Positions 55,418 through 64,000 of a stretch of DNA of 64,000 bases are shown one piece after another (position 1 is the first letter of the stretch; each line of letters starts with the position of its first letter). Source of the DNA: Selaginella moellendorffii (Eukaryota > Streptophyta > Lycopodiopsida > Selaginellales > Selaginellaceae); contig NW_003314377.1 in NCBI RefSeq assembly GCF_000143415.4, positions 200,240 through 264,239 of the forward strand. Direction: 5' to 3'. The notes beneath the pieces are model-generated. The model was not told the origin of the DNA, did not search any database, and was given only the letters and a program-made list of their open reading frames with translations. Made by a program: the position numbers and the translations under genes.

Positions 55418-56869
55418 ATGAAAAGTTACAGCCCGAGCTTGCTGTTCTTCGTGCTCCTCTTCTCCGCTGCGGCACTGCTACTCGTATGGATTCTCGACGT
55501 AAATTCCGACTCCGCGATGATGTCCCGGAGCCGAACTCTGGGATCAAACTTCCGCATCAGCAACAACACCACAAGCTACAACGGCAGCGACACTTGCAGG
55601 AGTAGGAACGAGTACGACGTCTACAGCCGCCGAAGATCGACGAGCTTCGAGCCATCCGAGTCGCTCCACCGGAAAATCCTAGAGTACGAGGCTTTGCACG
55701 GGAGGTGCGCTCCGGGGCCCGAGCAGTGCGCGAACTGTAGTACATGCGGCTACCTCGTCTACGTTCCCGCCAGCCAGGGGATCGGAAACAAGATGGTGGC
55801 TATAGTAGCAGCGTTTCTCTACGCGCTGCTCACCGACAGGACGATGCTGATCGCGAGGTTGGAGAATCTGGACACGCTCTTCTGCGAGCCGTTTCCATCC
55901 AGCTCCTGGCTGCTGCCGTCGAGCTGGAAGCACCTCGAGTTGGCGCCGTGGGACGCCTCCAAGTGGATTGGGAGCCTGGCTGGTTCGCCCAACTGCAGCC
56001 GCGGCGTCGACGTGAGCTTCCCCGAGGTGGTGGTGGCCTATCTCGATTACAACTACAGGGACCAGGACAAGGCCTTCTTCTGCCAAGATCAACAGCAAGC
56101 TCTCAACTCCAGCGCGCGGTGGATCGTCCTCTCCTCCGGCCAGTACTTCACTCCGGCGCTCTACAACGTCCCGGCTTTCAGGAGCAAGCTCGAGGAATGG
56201 TTCCCACAGCAGGAGGCCATCTTCCATCTCCTGGTGAGGTACCTGTTGCTTCCCAGTGACTTCGTGTGGGACAAGGCAGCCAGGTACTACGACGCGTACC
56301 TGAACCAGGCCGAGCTTCTAGTCGGGGTCCAGCTGCGAAACCACATCTGGTTCTCGCCACCCAACCTCGCCGAGGATACGTTCGACTGCCTGGTGCAACA
56401 AGGCGCGCTCGCAAACACCACCCAGGAGCGAGCTCCCAGATCGCCGGTGAGGAAGAACAGCAAGAAGGTGGCGGTGCTGGTGGTGTCGCTCAACTCGCAG
56501 TACTCGGAGACGCTCAAGAGCAAGGTGCTGGGATACGATCTAGCGGACGGCTCCTCGGTGTCCATCCACCAGCCGAGCGTGGAGGGGGTGCAAAACACAG
56601 GGAACTTGGATCACGACGCACAGGCGGTGATGGAGATCTACTTGCTGTCGATGAGCGATGTCCTGGTGACGAGCCCGCCATCCACGTTTGGCTACTCGGC
56701 GGCGGGGCTGGCGGGGATGAGGCCCGTGCAGTTCGTGTGCGACCAGAACAAGAGCGTGGTTTGCTCGGTGAGGGAGACGATGGAGCCGTGCTACCACGTT
56801 TATCCGGCTCAGTTCGCGCTGGACAACATTGAAAAGTGCGAATGCGGCGTGGGTTTCAGACTAGTCTAA
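55418..56869 (+). CDS. GT37 fucosyltransferase (xyloglucan FUT1 family)
   Basis: Single exon, 483 residues. A short cytosolic start and a hydrophobic anchor (about 8-26) make a Golgi type II membrane protein. Family motifs are YVPASQGIGNKM (about 115-126), EPFPSSSW, YFTPALYNVPAF, VGVQLRNH (about 302-309, the GDP-fucose-binding motif) and the end segment DVLVTSPPSTFGYSAAGLAG. GT37 enzymes add fucose to xyloglucan or arabinogalactan side chains in the wall. The frame is open upstream of the ATG, but M at 55418 gives the correct start of the anchor. Which polymer is fucosylated cannot be told. Confidence 0.92.
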   Translation: MKSYSPSLLFFVLLFSAAALLLVWILDVNSDSAMMSRSRTLGSNFRISNNTTSYNGSDTCRSRNEYDVYSRRRSTSFEPSESLHRKILEYEALHGRCAPGPEQCANCSTCGYLVYVPASQGIGNKMVAIVAAFLYALLTDRTMLIARLENLDTLFCEPFPSSSWLLPSSWKHLELAPWDASKWIGSLAGSPNCSRGVDVSFPEVVVAYLDYNYRDQDKAFFCQDQQQALNSSARWIVLSSGQYFTPALYNVPAFRSKLEEWFPQQEAIFHLLVRYLLLPSDFVWDKAARYYDAYLNQAELLVGVQLRNHIWFSPPNLAEDTFDCLVQQGALANTTQERAPRSPVRKNSKKVAVLVVSLNSQYSETLKSKVLGYDLADGSSVSIHQPSVEGVQNTGNLDHDAQAVMEIYLLSMSDVLVTSPPSTFGYSAAGLAGMRPVQFVCDQNKSVVCSVRETMEPCYHVYPAQFALDNIEKCECGVGFRLV

Positions 56870-57318
56870 AGGACGTTCTTAGAAAGGATGTTGTCTTAGA
56901 AAGTTGTTAAAGCTTTAAGATTTTATTTTCTTTCTCGTGATAGATTTCTAAGTTGCTCCTTGGGTGCATCACGGAAATCTAGCGTCATTTGTAGACTTGC
57001 GTGGTCAGGTCATACTCTTGGCCCACGCAAAGAAATCCAGGTAATTTGGTACCAAGAGCTTATAGACTTCAAATGGCGAGCTGTCTTTTGTGCAGGACTT
57101 TGAAAAACTGCTCGTATAGTGTTCTGGCGTGGAAGCTAACGAGTCTTTTTGACAAATGGCACGCGCAAAGGACTTGACTGTTTACCAAGCCCGGTGGAGA
57201 ACTTTTTGTGTGAATATAAAACACTGGAGGCCCATTGGATCCAATCGTATCGGAGCAAGCACAGCTCTTGGTTCTTATACAACGATATCATCACTACGTT
57301 TAGTGCTTTGTGGCTGGA
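56870..57318. other. Intergenic region before the small peptide gene
   Basis: No gene seen. A TATA-like AATATAAAA is at 57213, about 100 nt before the next ATG. Confidence 0.5.
57213..57221 (+). promoter_or_regulatory. TATA-like box of the small peptide gene
   Basis: AATATAAAA about 100 nt upstream of the ATG at 57319, a plausible distance. Confidence 0.4.
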
Positions 57319-57564
57319 ATGGATCGTGGAAGGATGCTTCTTGCCATCGCATTGGTGATCATGATCAGCGGCAACATCGAATGTTCCAGGCCGGGCTCGT
57401 TTTCGGTGATGAGCCAGCAGGCCGAGCTTTTCAATTCCGAATTGCGCCTTCCTGTTGTTAACAAGATCCACAATCTTTTCGAAAGGACCTTCCGGAGAAT
57501 GCTCATCCAGGGTCAGCCCACGCCATCCTCCGGCCCTTCCTGGTGCTGCCACGACCATCCATAG
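57319..57564 (+). CDS. Putative secreted peptide precursor, PIP/IDA-like C-terminus
   Basis: A short intronless frame of 81 residues begins with a secretion signal (about 1-22, LLAIALVIMISG). It has a variable middle with a basic patch (ERTFRRM) and ends QPTPSSGPSWCCHDHP. A signal peptide, a charged spacer and a Pro-rich SGPS-containing C-terminus with His match the layout of the IDA/PIP peptide hormones, whose active peptides are cut from the C-terminus and bind LRR receptor kinases. Two adjacent cysteines inside the would-be peptide are unusual. TATA-like sequence is upstream. It could also be an unrelated small secreted protein. Confidence 0.5.
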   Translation: MDRGRMLLAIALVIMISGNIECSRPGSFSVMSQQAELFNSELRLPVVNKIHNLFERTFRRMLIQGQPTPSSGPSWCCHDHP

Positions 57565-58129
57565 CATTTTCCTAAAACGATTTTTCATTTCAATACCACC
57601 ATTATTTGGCTAATTGAAGGGGCGGACAGCCACGTGGCTGACAAGTCACGCTGGGAGACGGCGGCGAATTCTCCTCCAAATCCTCCGCCTCCACCCCTTT
57701 CCCCATTCTTCCCCACCTCCGCTTCCTCCCATTACAGTCACAGCTTGCGTCCATGAGGCGCTTGTCTCACCAAGGTGAAGGGGAATGATAAAGGCATCTT
57801 TCCATTTTTCCCTGTCAACTTCAAGAGACTTGAGAGCTGCTTGGAATTCCCCGAAGTTCCAGTCCAGCAAGTAAAGTCTCCACAAGACTTTCAGGGATGT
57901 CTTGTACAGCTGCGAACAATCAGCCGTGGTGGTGGCTTGCCCTTGTTCTGGCGAGAAGATCTGCAAAGAGGAGCGGCTGCAGTGAGTCTCGAAGATTCGC
58001 AGGTCGTTCGGATTGGGCATGGCTTGAGGGCCGGGCAGGGCAGGAGGGACAAGAGCCGGTGGTGCTAGAACAAGCTGCAGAGGGAAGTGGGCAGCACTGG
58101 CAAAGGCAGATTTTTTCCCACTTGACGAT
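57565..58129. other. Unassigned stretch next to the Copia fragment
   Basis: The minus-strand frame of the Copia fragment stays open through this stretch (YKTSLKVLWRLYLLDWNF, FQAALKSLEVDREKW), but this part matches no retrotransposon domain I know. It may be host sequence joined to the fragment. Confidence 0.35.
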
Positions 58130-58362
58130 GGAGTCTCATTGAAATGCACGTCTGGTGAGATGATCAGCGTCTTGGAGACAGGATTGTAGACCTTGTAAGC
58201 CTTGTGTTCAATGCCATAGCCTAGGAAAATGTCGCTTGTTGAAGTGAGTTTTTTTTCTAGTTTTAGAGGGGATATGGACGCCATGGAAGGTGCGCTAATC
58301 CATTTGAATTCCACTTTGTGCAAGAACCCTTGACAATCCTGGACCTCAACATTGGCAAGCAC
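58130..58362 (-). mobile_element. Copia-type retrotransposon fragment (integrase C-terminal region)
   Basis: The minus strand reads KLEKKLTSTSDIFLGYG, KAYKVYNPVSKTL and SPDVHFNE. This matches the segment after integrase in Ty1/Copia polyproteins (K-x-x-IFLGY ... G-Y-x-Y-x-P ... S-x-D-V-x-F). No other Copia domain or LTR is seen close by. Confidence 0.75.
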
Positions 58363-58985
58363 TTAAACGTGTCTTTTGGTACTTACGAGATATGTTTCCT
58401 TACAGTCTTAAGGCCAAGAGTCAAGCTTACTGGGCTGGCTTTGGCTATATTGTTTAGCCTTCGGTGTTGGGCCGGGTGTCGTTGAGGAGGCGGCAAAGCC
58501 AGATGGCCTTTTTGCATGCGGAACTAGCCTCCGCCTCACAGCTGGAGCAGGCAACGACGCTCTGCTTCTTGCTGCCAATTGCATTGTAATCACAATCATC
58601 ACAAGATTAATTCCCGGACGAAACACGCACCACGCTGGGAGACACGTCCAGTTCTTTCCATGTTATGCAATCTTAATTGAACATCACAACAGCCTGGAAA
58701 TCGAGTCCGCTGCTTCATCCCACCAAACAATCTGATCTCGTGCACAGCATGAAACGAACATTCTCTGTGCCTCTCCTGATAGAGCCATACAGGACCTTCT
58801 CATGTCCAGCCAGCCACTCGATTATTATATGCAGCACACTCAAATACATCCAAGTAAATCTTGAAATCCTCGCAGAGTAGGCTAAATGAGTCTGCTTGAG
58901 GAGGGCTTAAGTGAGTTGGCAAGGTGTAGTTTTGGTCTTTCCCTTGAACATTGTAAGATCATGGACCTCACGTCACTACAGTGTC
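58363..58985. other. Intergenic stretch between the Copia and PPR fragments
   Basis: Short frames on both strands, none recognised. No repeat seen. Confidence 0.4.
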
Positions 58986-59345
58986 ACCTTTAACTCATTG
59001 TAACGCCCCATAAAGGGATTACTGCGTTTGCTCAAGTCCTCGATGGGAGCGTGGAAGGTGATAGCGCCTACATCAGCTCCGTGAATCGCAACAAGGATTT
59101 CTTTCTTCTCATGACAGGGGATTTTAGGATCGCGCCAGGCAGGGATCACTTCGTCTGCATGATCGATATCTTCGGCCGTGGCAGGGAGAATGCCGAGGAA
59201 TTGCTGCGTGCCATGCCGTTTGTGCCGGATGCTCTGATTTGTAGGGCTTTGGTGGCATCTTGCCGATCGCATTACGATATGTTTCGGGCATTGGATCGAC
59301 ATATATGGCAAATCGCTCCAAGAGCGTGTTTAAAATGGAAATTGG
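58986..59345 (+). pseudogene. PPR-protein C-terminal fragment
   Basis: The plus frame reads FFLLMTGDFRIAPGRDHFVCMIDIFGRG ... EELLRAMPFVPDALICRALVASCR, with a short stretch before it in another frame. This is the last repeat and E-motif start of a plant PLS-type PPR protein. Nothing further upstream belongs to it. Confidence 0.7.
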
Positions 59346-59476
59346 CGGGAAAGCGATGTGTTTGTTTTCTATTCTATCTAGCTGTGCATACTATCGAAAG
59401 GTGGAAAAAGAATTTATTTATATATGTAACTTCTTTCCATTCAGTCAAGTCAGCCTCCCAACCTTTGGAGAAACTT

Positions 59477-60142
59477 TCAAGTCATGCCGATGAGCTCTCT
59501 CAACTTCTGGATGAGACCACGGTCGTCAATCTGGAACGCTTTTGCGATCACGTCGTCGTTGATTGGAGGACTGGAATCAAACACCGCCTTGGCCACCTGA
59601 GTCGCCCCGGGGTTTTGGCTGTTGAAGCCAGCCATTGCAACCGCAGGCTCCTTTCCAACGTTGAGCTGGAAGTGAATGAGTCCCCGAGGGAAGACGAACA
59701 GATCTCCAGGATAGAGCATTTGGGCGAAGAGCTTGTTGTCCGGCAAGGTGGTGACGAATCCGACTAAGAGGTTCCCGTGCACGAGGAAGAGCAACTCGGA
59801 TCCTCGGGGATGGACGTGGGGGGGATTGGTGCCGCCGGGAGCATAGTCGATGCGGGCGAAAGCTACACCAAAGGTGTTGAGACCGGGGAAATTGTTGACA
59901 CTCGCCAGCGTGACGTTGGAGCCGAGCTTGTTGTCGGTGTTCCCGGGAGTCGCCAGCAGGCTCGACTTGAAGTCCTCGGCTTTCACATCGGCGGCCGCCT
60001 TGCAGACGACGCCGTTCACTTTGATCTTGGAGCCATTGTCTGCAACGCAAAAGTCCTGCAGCATATCTTCATCCGCAGCATGTACAAACAAGATGGAGCT
60101 GATTGCTAGGAGGAAGGATAGAACAAAACGAAGATGAGCCAT
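59477..60142 (-). CDS. Germin-like protein
   Basis: Single exon, 221 residues, the usual germin-like size. A signal peptide (about 1-22) is followed by the conserved disulfide pair (CVADN ... VVCK). The cupin box 1 has NPPHVHPRGSELLF (His109, His111, Glu116) and box 2 has PRGLIHFQLN (His157): all four Mn ligands. Germin-like proteins are secreted, hexameric wall proteins with oxalate oxidase or superoxide dismutase activity in some members; which applies here is unknown. An upstream methionine in frame (17 residues earlier) is less likely, as it would bury the signal peptide. A TATA-like box is at 60192-60200. Confidence 0.93.
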   Translation of the reverse strand: MAHLRFVLSFLLAISSILFVHAADEDMLQDFCVADNGSKIKVNGVVCKAAADVKAEDFKSSLLATPGNTDNKLGSNVTLASVNNFPGLNTFGVAFARIDYAPGGTNPPHVHPRGSELLFLVHGNLLVGFVTTLPDNKLFAQMLYPGDLFVFPRGLIHFQLNVGKEPAVAMAGFNSQNPGATQVAKAVFDSSPPINDDVIAKAFQIDDRGLIQKLRELIGMT

Positions 60143-60191
60143 CTTGCGAGCTTGGAAAAGACTGATGGAGCTATATGAGGGAGGGGCAGGC

Positions 60192-60200
60192 ATTTTATAG
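60192..60200 (-). promoter_or_regulatory. TATA-like box of the germin-like gene
   Basis: CTATAAAAT on the minus strand, about 50 nt upstream of the ATG at 60142. Confidence 0.55.
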
Positions 60201-60202
60201 CC

Positions 60203-62125
60203 AGAGGAGGGGAGGCGAGGTCCTTTGGATGACTTCGTCGTGAATCGTGCACGATTTTAGGTACACGGTCTTCTGTTCCCTTCTATTTCATTTTTTACTC
60301 TTACTGTCCGCGTAACACAATCTGATTTGTTTGCTGCCAAGTCGTCTCGGAAGTTTTCTTTTACCGGGCTTGTCTAGAGCCGTCAAAATCATCTTTTCTT
60401 AGATGATGACGACCTTGGTTTTGATGGTAGGAACCGGTCTCAGTGAAACTCGAGTTTTACACGGTCTTGGTAAAAGCTTGACACTAAATTGCTTTATTCT
60501 CCAGAGACTTTTTATATGTGGAGTTTTAATGGAATTATTATGGATTGTGTAGGTCCATTGCTGATACAAATAAACTATGGGTATATCGACCAAAGGTACG
60601 TCTATGTAGGTTATCAATTTTGCAGACAATTATGTTGTCAGAAGGATACTTGCTCACGTAGTCATGAGATATATATAGTCATAGTCATTGTGATTATTGC
60701 TTGCATCATTGTCATGGGCAAAATAGAATGTTTATTGCTGCCACTTTATTAATCAGTTTAATGAAATAAACTTATGATATTAAAAAGTTTTATAATTTGT
60801 CCCACCATTGCAATCTAGGAAAGCATCCAGTTGGGGTGGTGGGAGTGAACTGAGAAACCCAATAAGGTTTAGACTTTGGGTTAAGGCATGACATTTTTGC
60901 CTTGAGTAGATTCAAGCTCCATGAGAAAGATCTAACAAGTATTGAGCAAAAAGATCTCACCTAGCTTGCCTTGTCCTTTGTAACAAGTAGCTCACAAATC
61001 CACTCATCCACTCATTATTTGGCAACTTAGAAATAATATAAACTTCCATTTTACTCAAAGTAGTTGATGGAGTTAGAGGGTTCTTTAGTTGCTGTTGAGC
61101 TGACTTAGAAGATGTTTCTTGAGGAGCATCCAATAGCTAAGTATCCAAAGGCCATTTGAATTGTCATTCATATCACTATCTATACAAATGGACTAGTTGG
61201 ATTTTGAGTTGAAATAACTATAACCAAAGGATCTCCAAGAATCTCACTATCCTAGCTAAGAAGATTATAGCTTCTTCCAAGCTCCAAGCTCCTACTAAAC
61301 TAGCTCGTAAAATTGTCCATATTGCTACTCTTGCTGCAAGCTTTGGCACCATGCCAATCTAAAAGTAGGCCTAGGCCTTAGCCTCATCCATGAGCACAAG
61401 AAGGGTCTAAAACTCTAAAATCTTTGCTATTTTTGTGTGCCTATAAACCTGTAATGTGAAAGAAAGAAATAAATAAAGGATAAAAAATAAAGAGAAAAGA
61501 AGGGAAGAGTGGAGTGGATGCTTGCTATTGCACTTGCTTGACTTGATCTTGCACTTTGCTTCAGCTAAATATAAACAATTACATAAAAATTGAGAGAGAA
61601 GAGTAACTTAAAGTCCTTCAATCCCCCAAAAGGCTTTTGTTAAGGTTGTGAGCAAGGATAGGCTTAATATTGCTTGAGTACTTTAGATCTTGAGTATGTG
61701 GATATGTGGAGAAGGGAGAAAAAAGGCAAGCTCGAGGATTCAAGTTTAGGGAAGTAAACTTGAGAGGTTCAAGGTTAGGACTGTATTCTTAACCTTAACG
61801 TGAGTAGTAGCGACTATAAAAGTAGGACTTAGAATGTTTTTAGACTTATCCCTAATACAAAATACATTGCAATACATCATCATTCTGCCTATCTCTCTTT
61901 GGCTCTTCATGGCAATGGCAATGTCTTACTTACCCACCGCCTTCAAGGGATCAAAGGCATGGGACTAGCACCTTCAAGCACATGTTCACAGTCTCTACTT
62001 GGCTTGGCACAAGCAGGTAAGTGCATTCATCTTGTTGTGTTGTTTTAGATTTAGGGATTAGATTAGATTTGAAACTCCTAGGAAGATCTCATATGGACGT
62101 TTTCCTCCTAGTTTAGAGATTCCAG
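60203..62125. other. AT-rich stretch, possibly including an LTR at its right end
   Basis: No gene seen. The right end (about 61850-62129) could be the 3' part of an LTR, because a primer-binding-like site follows directly. I could not find the LTR start or a second copy in the window. Confidence 0.4.
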
Positions 62126-64000
62126 GAGTTTTCACTGGCAACCACAGTGGGATAGAGCAGATCAAGACGCTCATTTCCCCAAAACTTCAAGGAAAACAGA
62201 CTAAAGACGCACAAGAAAATGGCATAAGAAGAAAAAAAAGACCCAAAAATCAAGAAAAACAAGAGCGTAAAACAAAAACGGTGGAAAATTATGAAGGAAT
62301 GAAGAAAAAAATGGATCATAAGACCAAAATATAAAGAACACTTGAAGATTGAAGCCACCCAAGTTGTGGAAAACTTGGAGCGTACGCGTAACTGTTTTGG
62401 CAAGAGGTTGAAGAAAGTGAATATTCCAAGAATCTGTGATAAGGAAACAACCAAGGAAAAATTCTAGTGGCTGGAGATGGAGGAAGAATGAAAAAGCACG
62501 ACTGCCCATTTGGAGACACAAGCTATACAAGATATGAGGACTGCCTTTTGTGTGGTTTCAAAAATTATGCAAAACCATACAAGCAATGCTATTCAAAATG
62601 GCAATGCGACACTTGCAAGCAAGCAAAAGTAAGACTCCAAATCAGGGATGAAAATGCCACAGCGGAGGAGAGAAGAAAACAAGAAGAAATACCCCAAGAA
62701 AACGACACCAAAAAGAAAGATGATAGTTTAGAACAAGTAGCAAAACAAAGCTTTAGCTGCTTACGAAAACTACAAGAAACAATTTTGCAACTCTTTTACA
62801 AATTGTCTAGCAAATAGGAAGAATGCAAAAATGAGGAAATGTTGAAAGAAAAATATGTTTACTTCGATTTCTTTGCAACTCGAAGAACTCTGACTTGGGG
62901 TGTATCGTGGACACCTCTTTCAACAAACAATTGTCGAATTCCTAGGCATACACAAACATGAAACTTTTCAACCATTAACGCTTGCTTTCAACACTGATTT
63001 GACGAGAGTCATAGCAACAACAAAGTATAGCACCTTTGAACCACGAGTTCGTTGGTTTGTGGACACTCTTAGATTTAGAGATTTCGAAGAGAATGCGGAA
63101 TTACTTTACCGACTTCTTCAAAGTCCTCTTCGTGTAATGCTACCAACAAGCACTCTTATTGAACAATATACTATAGCATATTGGCACCATTTAGGATGGA
63201 CAAGAATAGCTAGAAAATTAAGAAATCAAAGACAAGGCCGTCAACAAATTTAAATTCGGAATTCAAGTTCAAGAAACCGATGGGAACCTGAACTTGAGTC
63301 AAGTTCAAGGGAACGACTTGAAAACTCAAGGATAACAAGTCGAAGGAGGAGAAATTTAAGATAGAATCATAATAGGCCAAGATTAAATACAGTAACAAAC
63401 TTCAACTTTGACACTAATGTCCAACATCGAAACCCTAGCCTAGAGCTACATATCACTCGCAACCAACAAGGAAGAGTGCGTCCAAGTAGTCTCAACATTT
63501 TAAGGAGTATTTTAGGAGATCTTGCGTCAAGATTTCAAACTTATAATGCAAGAGTTTTAATTAAGACTATCCCTTGGGAAGTTCGTGAAGCGATCGACTC
63601 TGATCGTGAAAGAGAACATGCTATATGACAGAGGGAAGTAGAACACCACCAGCAAGAACAGCATCAGGGAAATGCACCATCACGAAATCGACTATAGAAA
63701 AAAGTGCACTGGATAAATCTGCGCACACATAGGCTTAAAGCAACAAGAATCTGTTGGAAACTATACTGTGACGTGTGGACGTCATTAGAGACTAGAAACA
63801 TACGAGCAGTAGGACATTTAAAATACAACCACTACTATATTCAGGATTTTCAAATATTACCAACGACAAAAGCTCATAGTGAGAGCTTGCATACCACAAC
63901 AACCAACACATCATAAGAGATTAAAACAATTGTTCAAGATTGGACTACTAGAAAGAATTGCAATCATTTGCATACCTGCTTGATCCCGAAGTTGGCGAAC
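62126..64000 (+). mobile_element. Decayed LTR retroelement, 5' part, cut by window edge
   Basis: At about 62136, ACTGGCAACCACAGTGGGAT resembles the primer-binding sites of some Ty3-type plant elements that start TGGCGAC. An A-rich leader follows, then frames at 62467-62817 (two CxxC pairs) and 62900-63253, then broken frames to the edge. No protease, reverse transcriptase or integrase motif is recognisable within the window. The plus orientation is inferred from the primer-like site. Confidence 0.4.
62467..62817 (+). CDS. Unrecognised zinc-ribbon-like ORF in the retroelement region
   Basis: 116 codons open from an alternative-looking start; the first ATG is at about 62476. Residues 15-60 hold cysteines in CPF, YEDCLLC, QC and WQCDTC arrangements, suggesting a small metal-binding module, followed by a Lys/Glu-rich coiled stretch. 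It may be part of the element's gag region. I do not recognise it. Confidence 0.35.
   Translation: MAGDGGRMKKHDCPFGDTSYTRYEDCLLCGFKNYAKPYKQCYSKWQCDTCKQAKVRLQIRDENATAEERRKQEEIPQENDTKKKDDSLEQVAKQSFSCLRKLQETILQLFYKLSSK

Noticed and set aside
57646-58362. One 238-residue protein from the Copia fragment frame
   Set aside because: Only the first third matches Copia; the remainder is unrelated low-complexity sequence with no start of its own.
60489-60752. 87-codon plus frame with hydrophobic Ile/Val tail
   Set aside because: Lies in AT-rich DNA, no signal peptide or family, and the tail comes from a simple TCATAGTCAT-like repeat.
1-64000. CRISPR arrays, operons, ribosome binding sites, tRNA or rRNA genes
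   Set aside because: The DNA is plant nuclear. No spacer-repeat array was seen, and no tRNA box pair or rRNA segment was found by eye.

Overview
The window looks like nuclear DNA of a land plant with compact genes, most likely a lycophyte of the Selaginella type. This is an inference from introns of about 45-75 nt with GT..AG borders, single-exon wall and glycosyltransferase genes, plant-only families (IRK/At1g12460-type receptor kinase, SKP2A-type F-box, ILP1, plastid NAD-malate dehydrogenase, GT37 fucosyltransferase, GT64, germin-like, NUP1/NUP136-type nucleoporin) and decayed PPR, F-box and kinase copies. No bacterial, CRISPR, rRNA or tRNA features were seen.

Layout. 1-522: 5' part of a thaumatin-like gene (minus). 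1298-13899: five compact minus-strand genes: an LRR receptor kinase with a degenerate catalytic loop, an SKP2A-like F-box/LRR protein, ILP1 (GCFC family), plastid NAD-malate dehydrogenase and bifunctional UMP synthase. 13985-17200: PPR relic, a palindromic foldback element and a mosaic of gene fragments (rearranged UMP synthase pieces, a PP2C C-terminus). 17209-22587: a GT64 glycosyltransferase (minus) divergent from a ten-exon plus-strand gene predicted to join a degenerate orotate phosphoribosyltransferase-like (OPRT) domain to an SNF2/RING helicase of the CHR27/CHR28 (FRG) type. 22676-32430: relics and two kinds of small cysteine-rich secreted-protein loci in AT-rich DNA. 32430-41430: a decayed protein kinase split by an old solo LTR, itself split by a young non-autonomous LTR retrotransposon of the same family in opposite orientation. 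42932-45350: F-box relic and a second mosaic (UMP synthase, carboxypeptidase-like and methyltransferase-like fragments). 45810-56869: plus-strand housekeeping block: plastid transketolase, NUP1-like nucleoporin, PP2C phosphatase and a GT37 fucosyltransferase. 57319-60142: putative small secreted peptide, Copia and PPR fragments, germin-like protein (minus). 60203-64000: AT-rich DNA, then the decayed 5' part of another LTR retroelement.

How it fits together. The intact genes serve central metabolism (malate dehydrogenase, transketolase, UMP synthase), nuclear functions (ILP1, nucleoporin, SNF2), signalling and ubiquitination (receptor kinase, F-box, PP2C) and wall or membrane glycans (GT64, GT37, germin-like). 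The most unusual theme is repeated reuse of the local UMP synthase gene. Besides the intact copy there is a scrambled relic (15970-16407), an OPRT-like domain that keeps an open frame and splices into the SNF2 gene (18339-19013), and an OMP-decarboxylase-region relic (44700-45000). Exon borders below were chosen by eye from splice consensus, frame continuity and recalled family alignments; transcripts would settle them.
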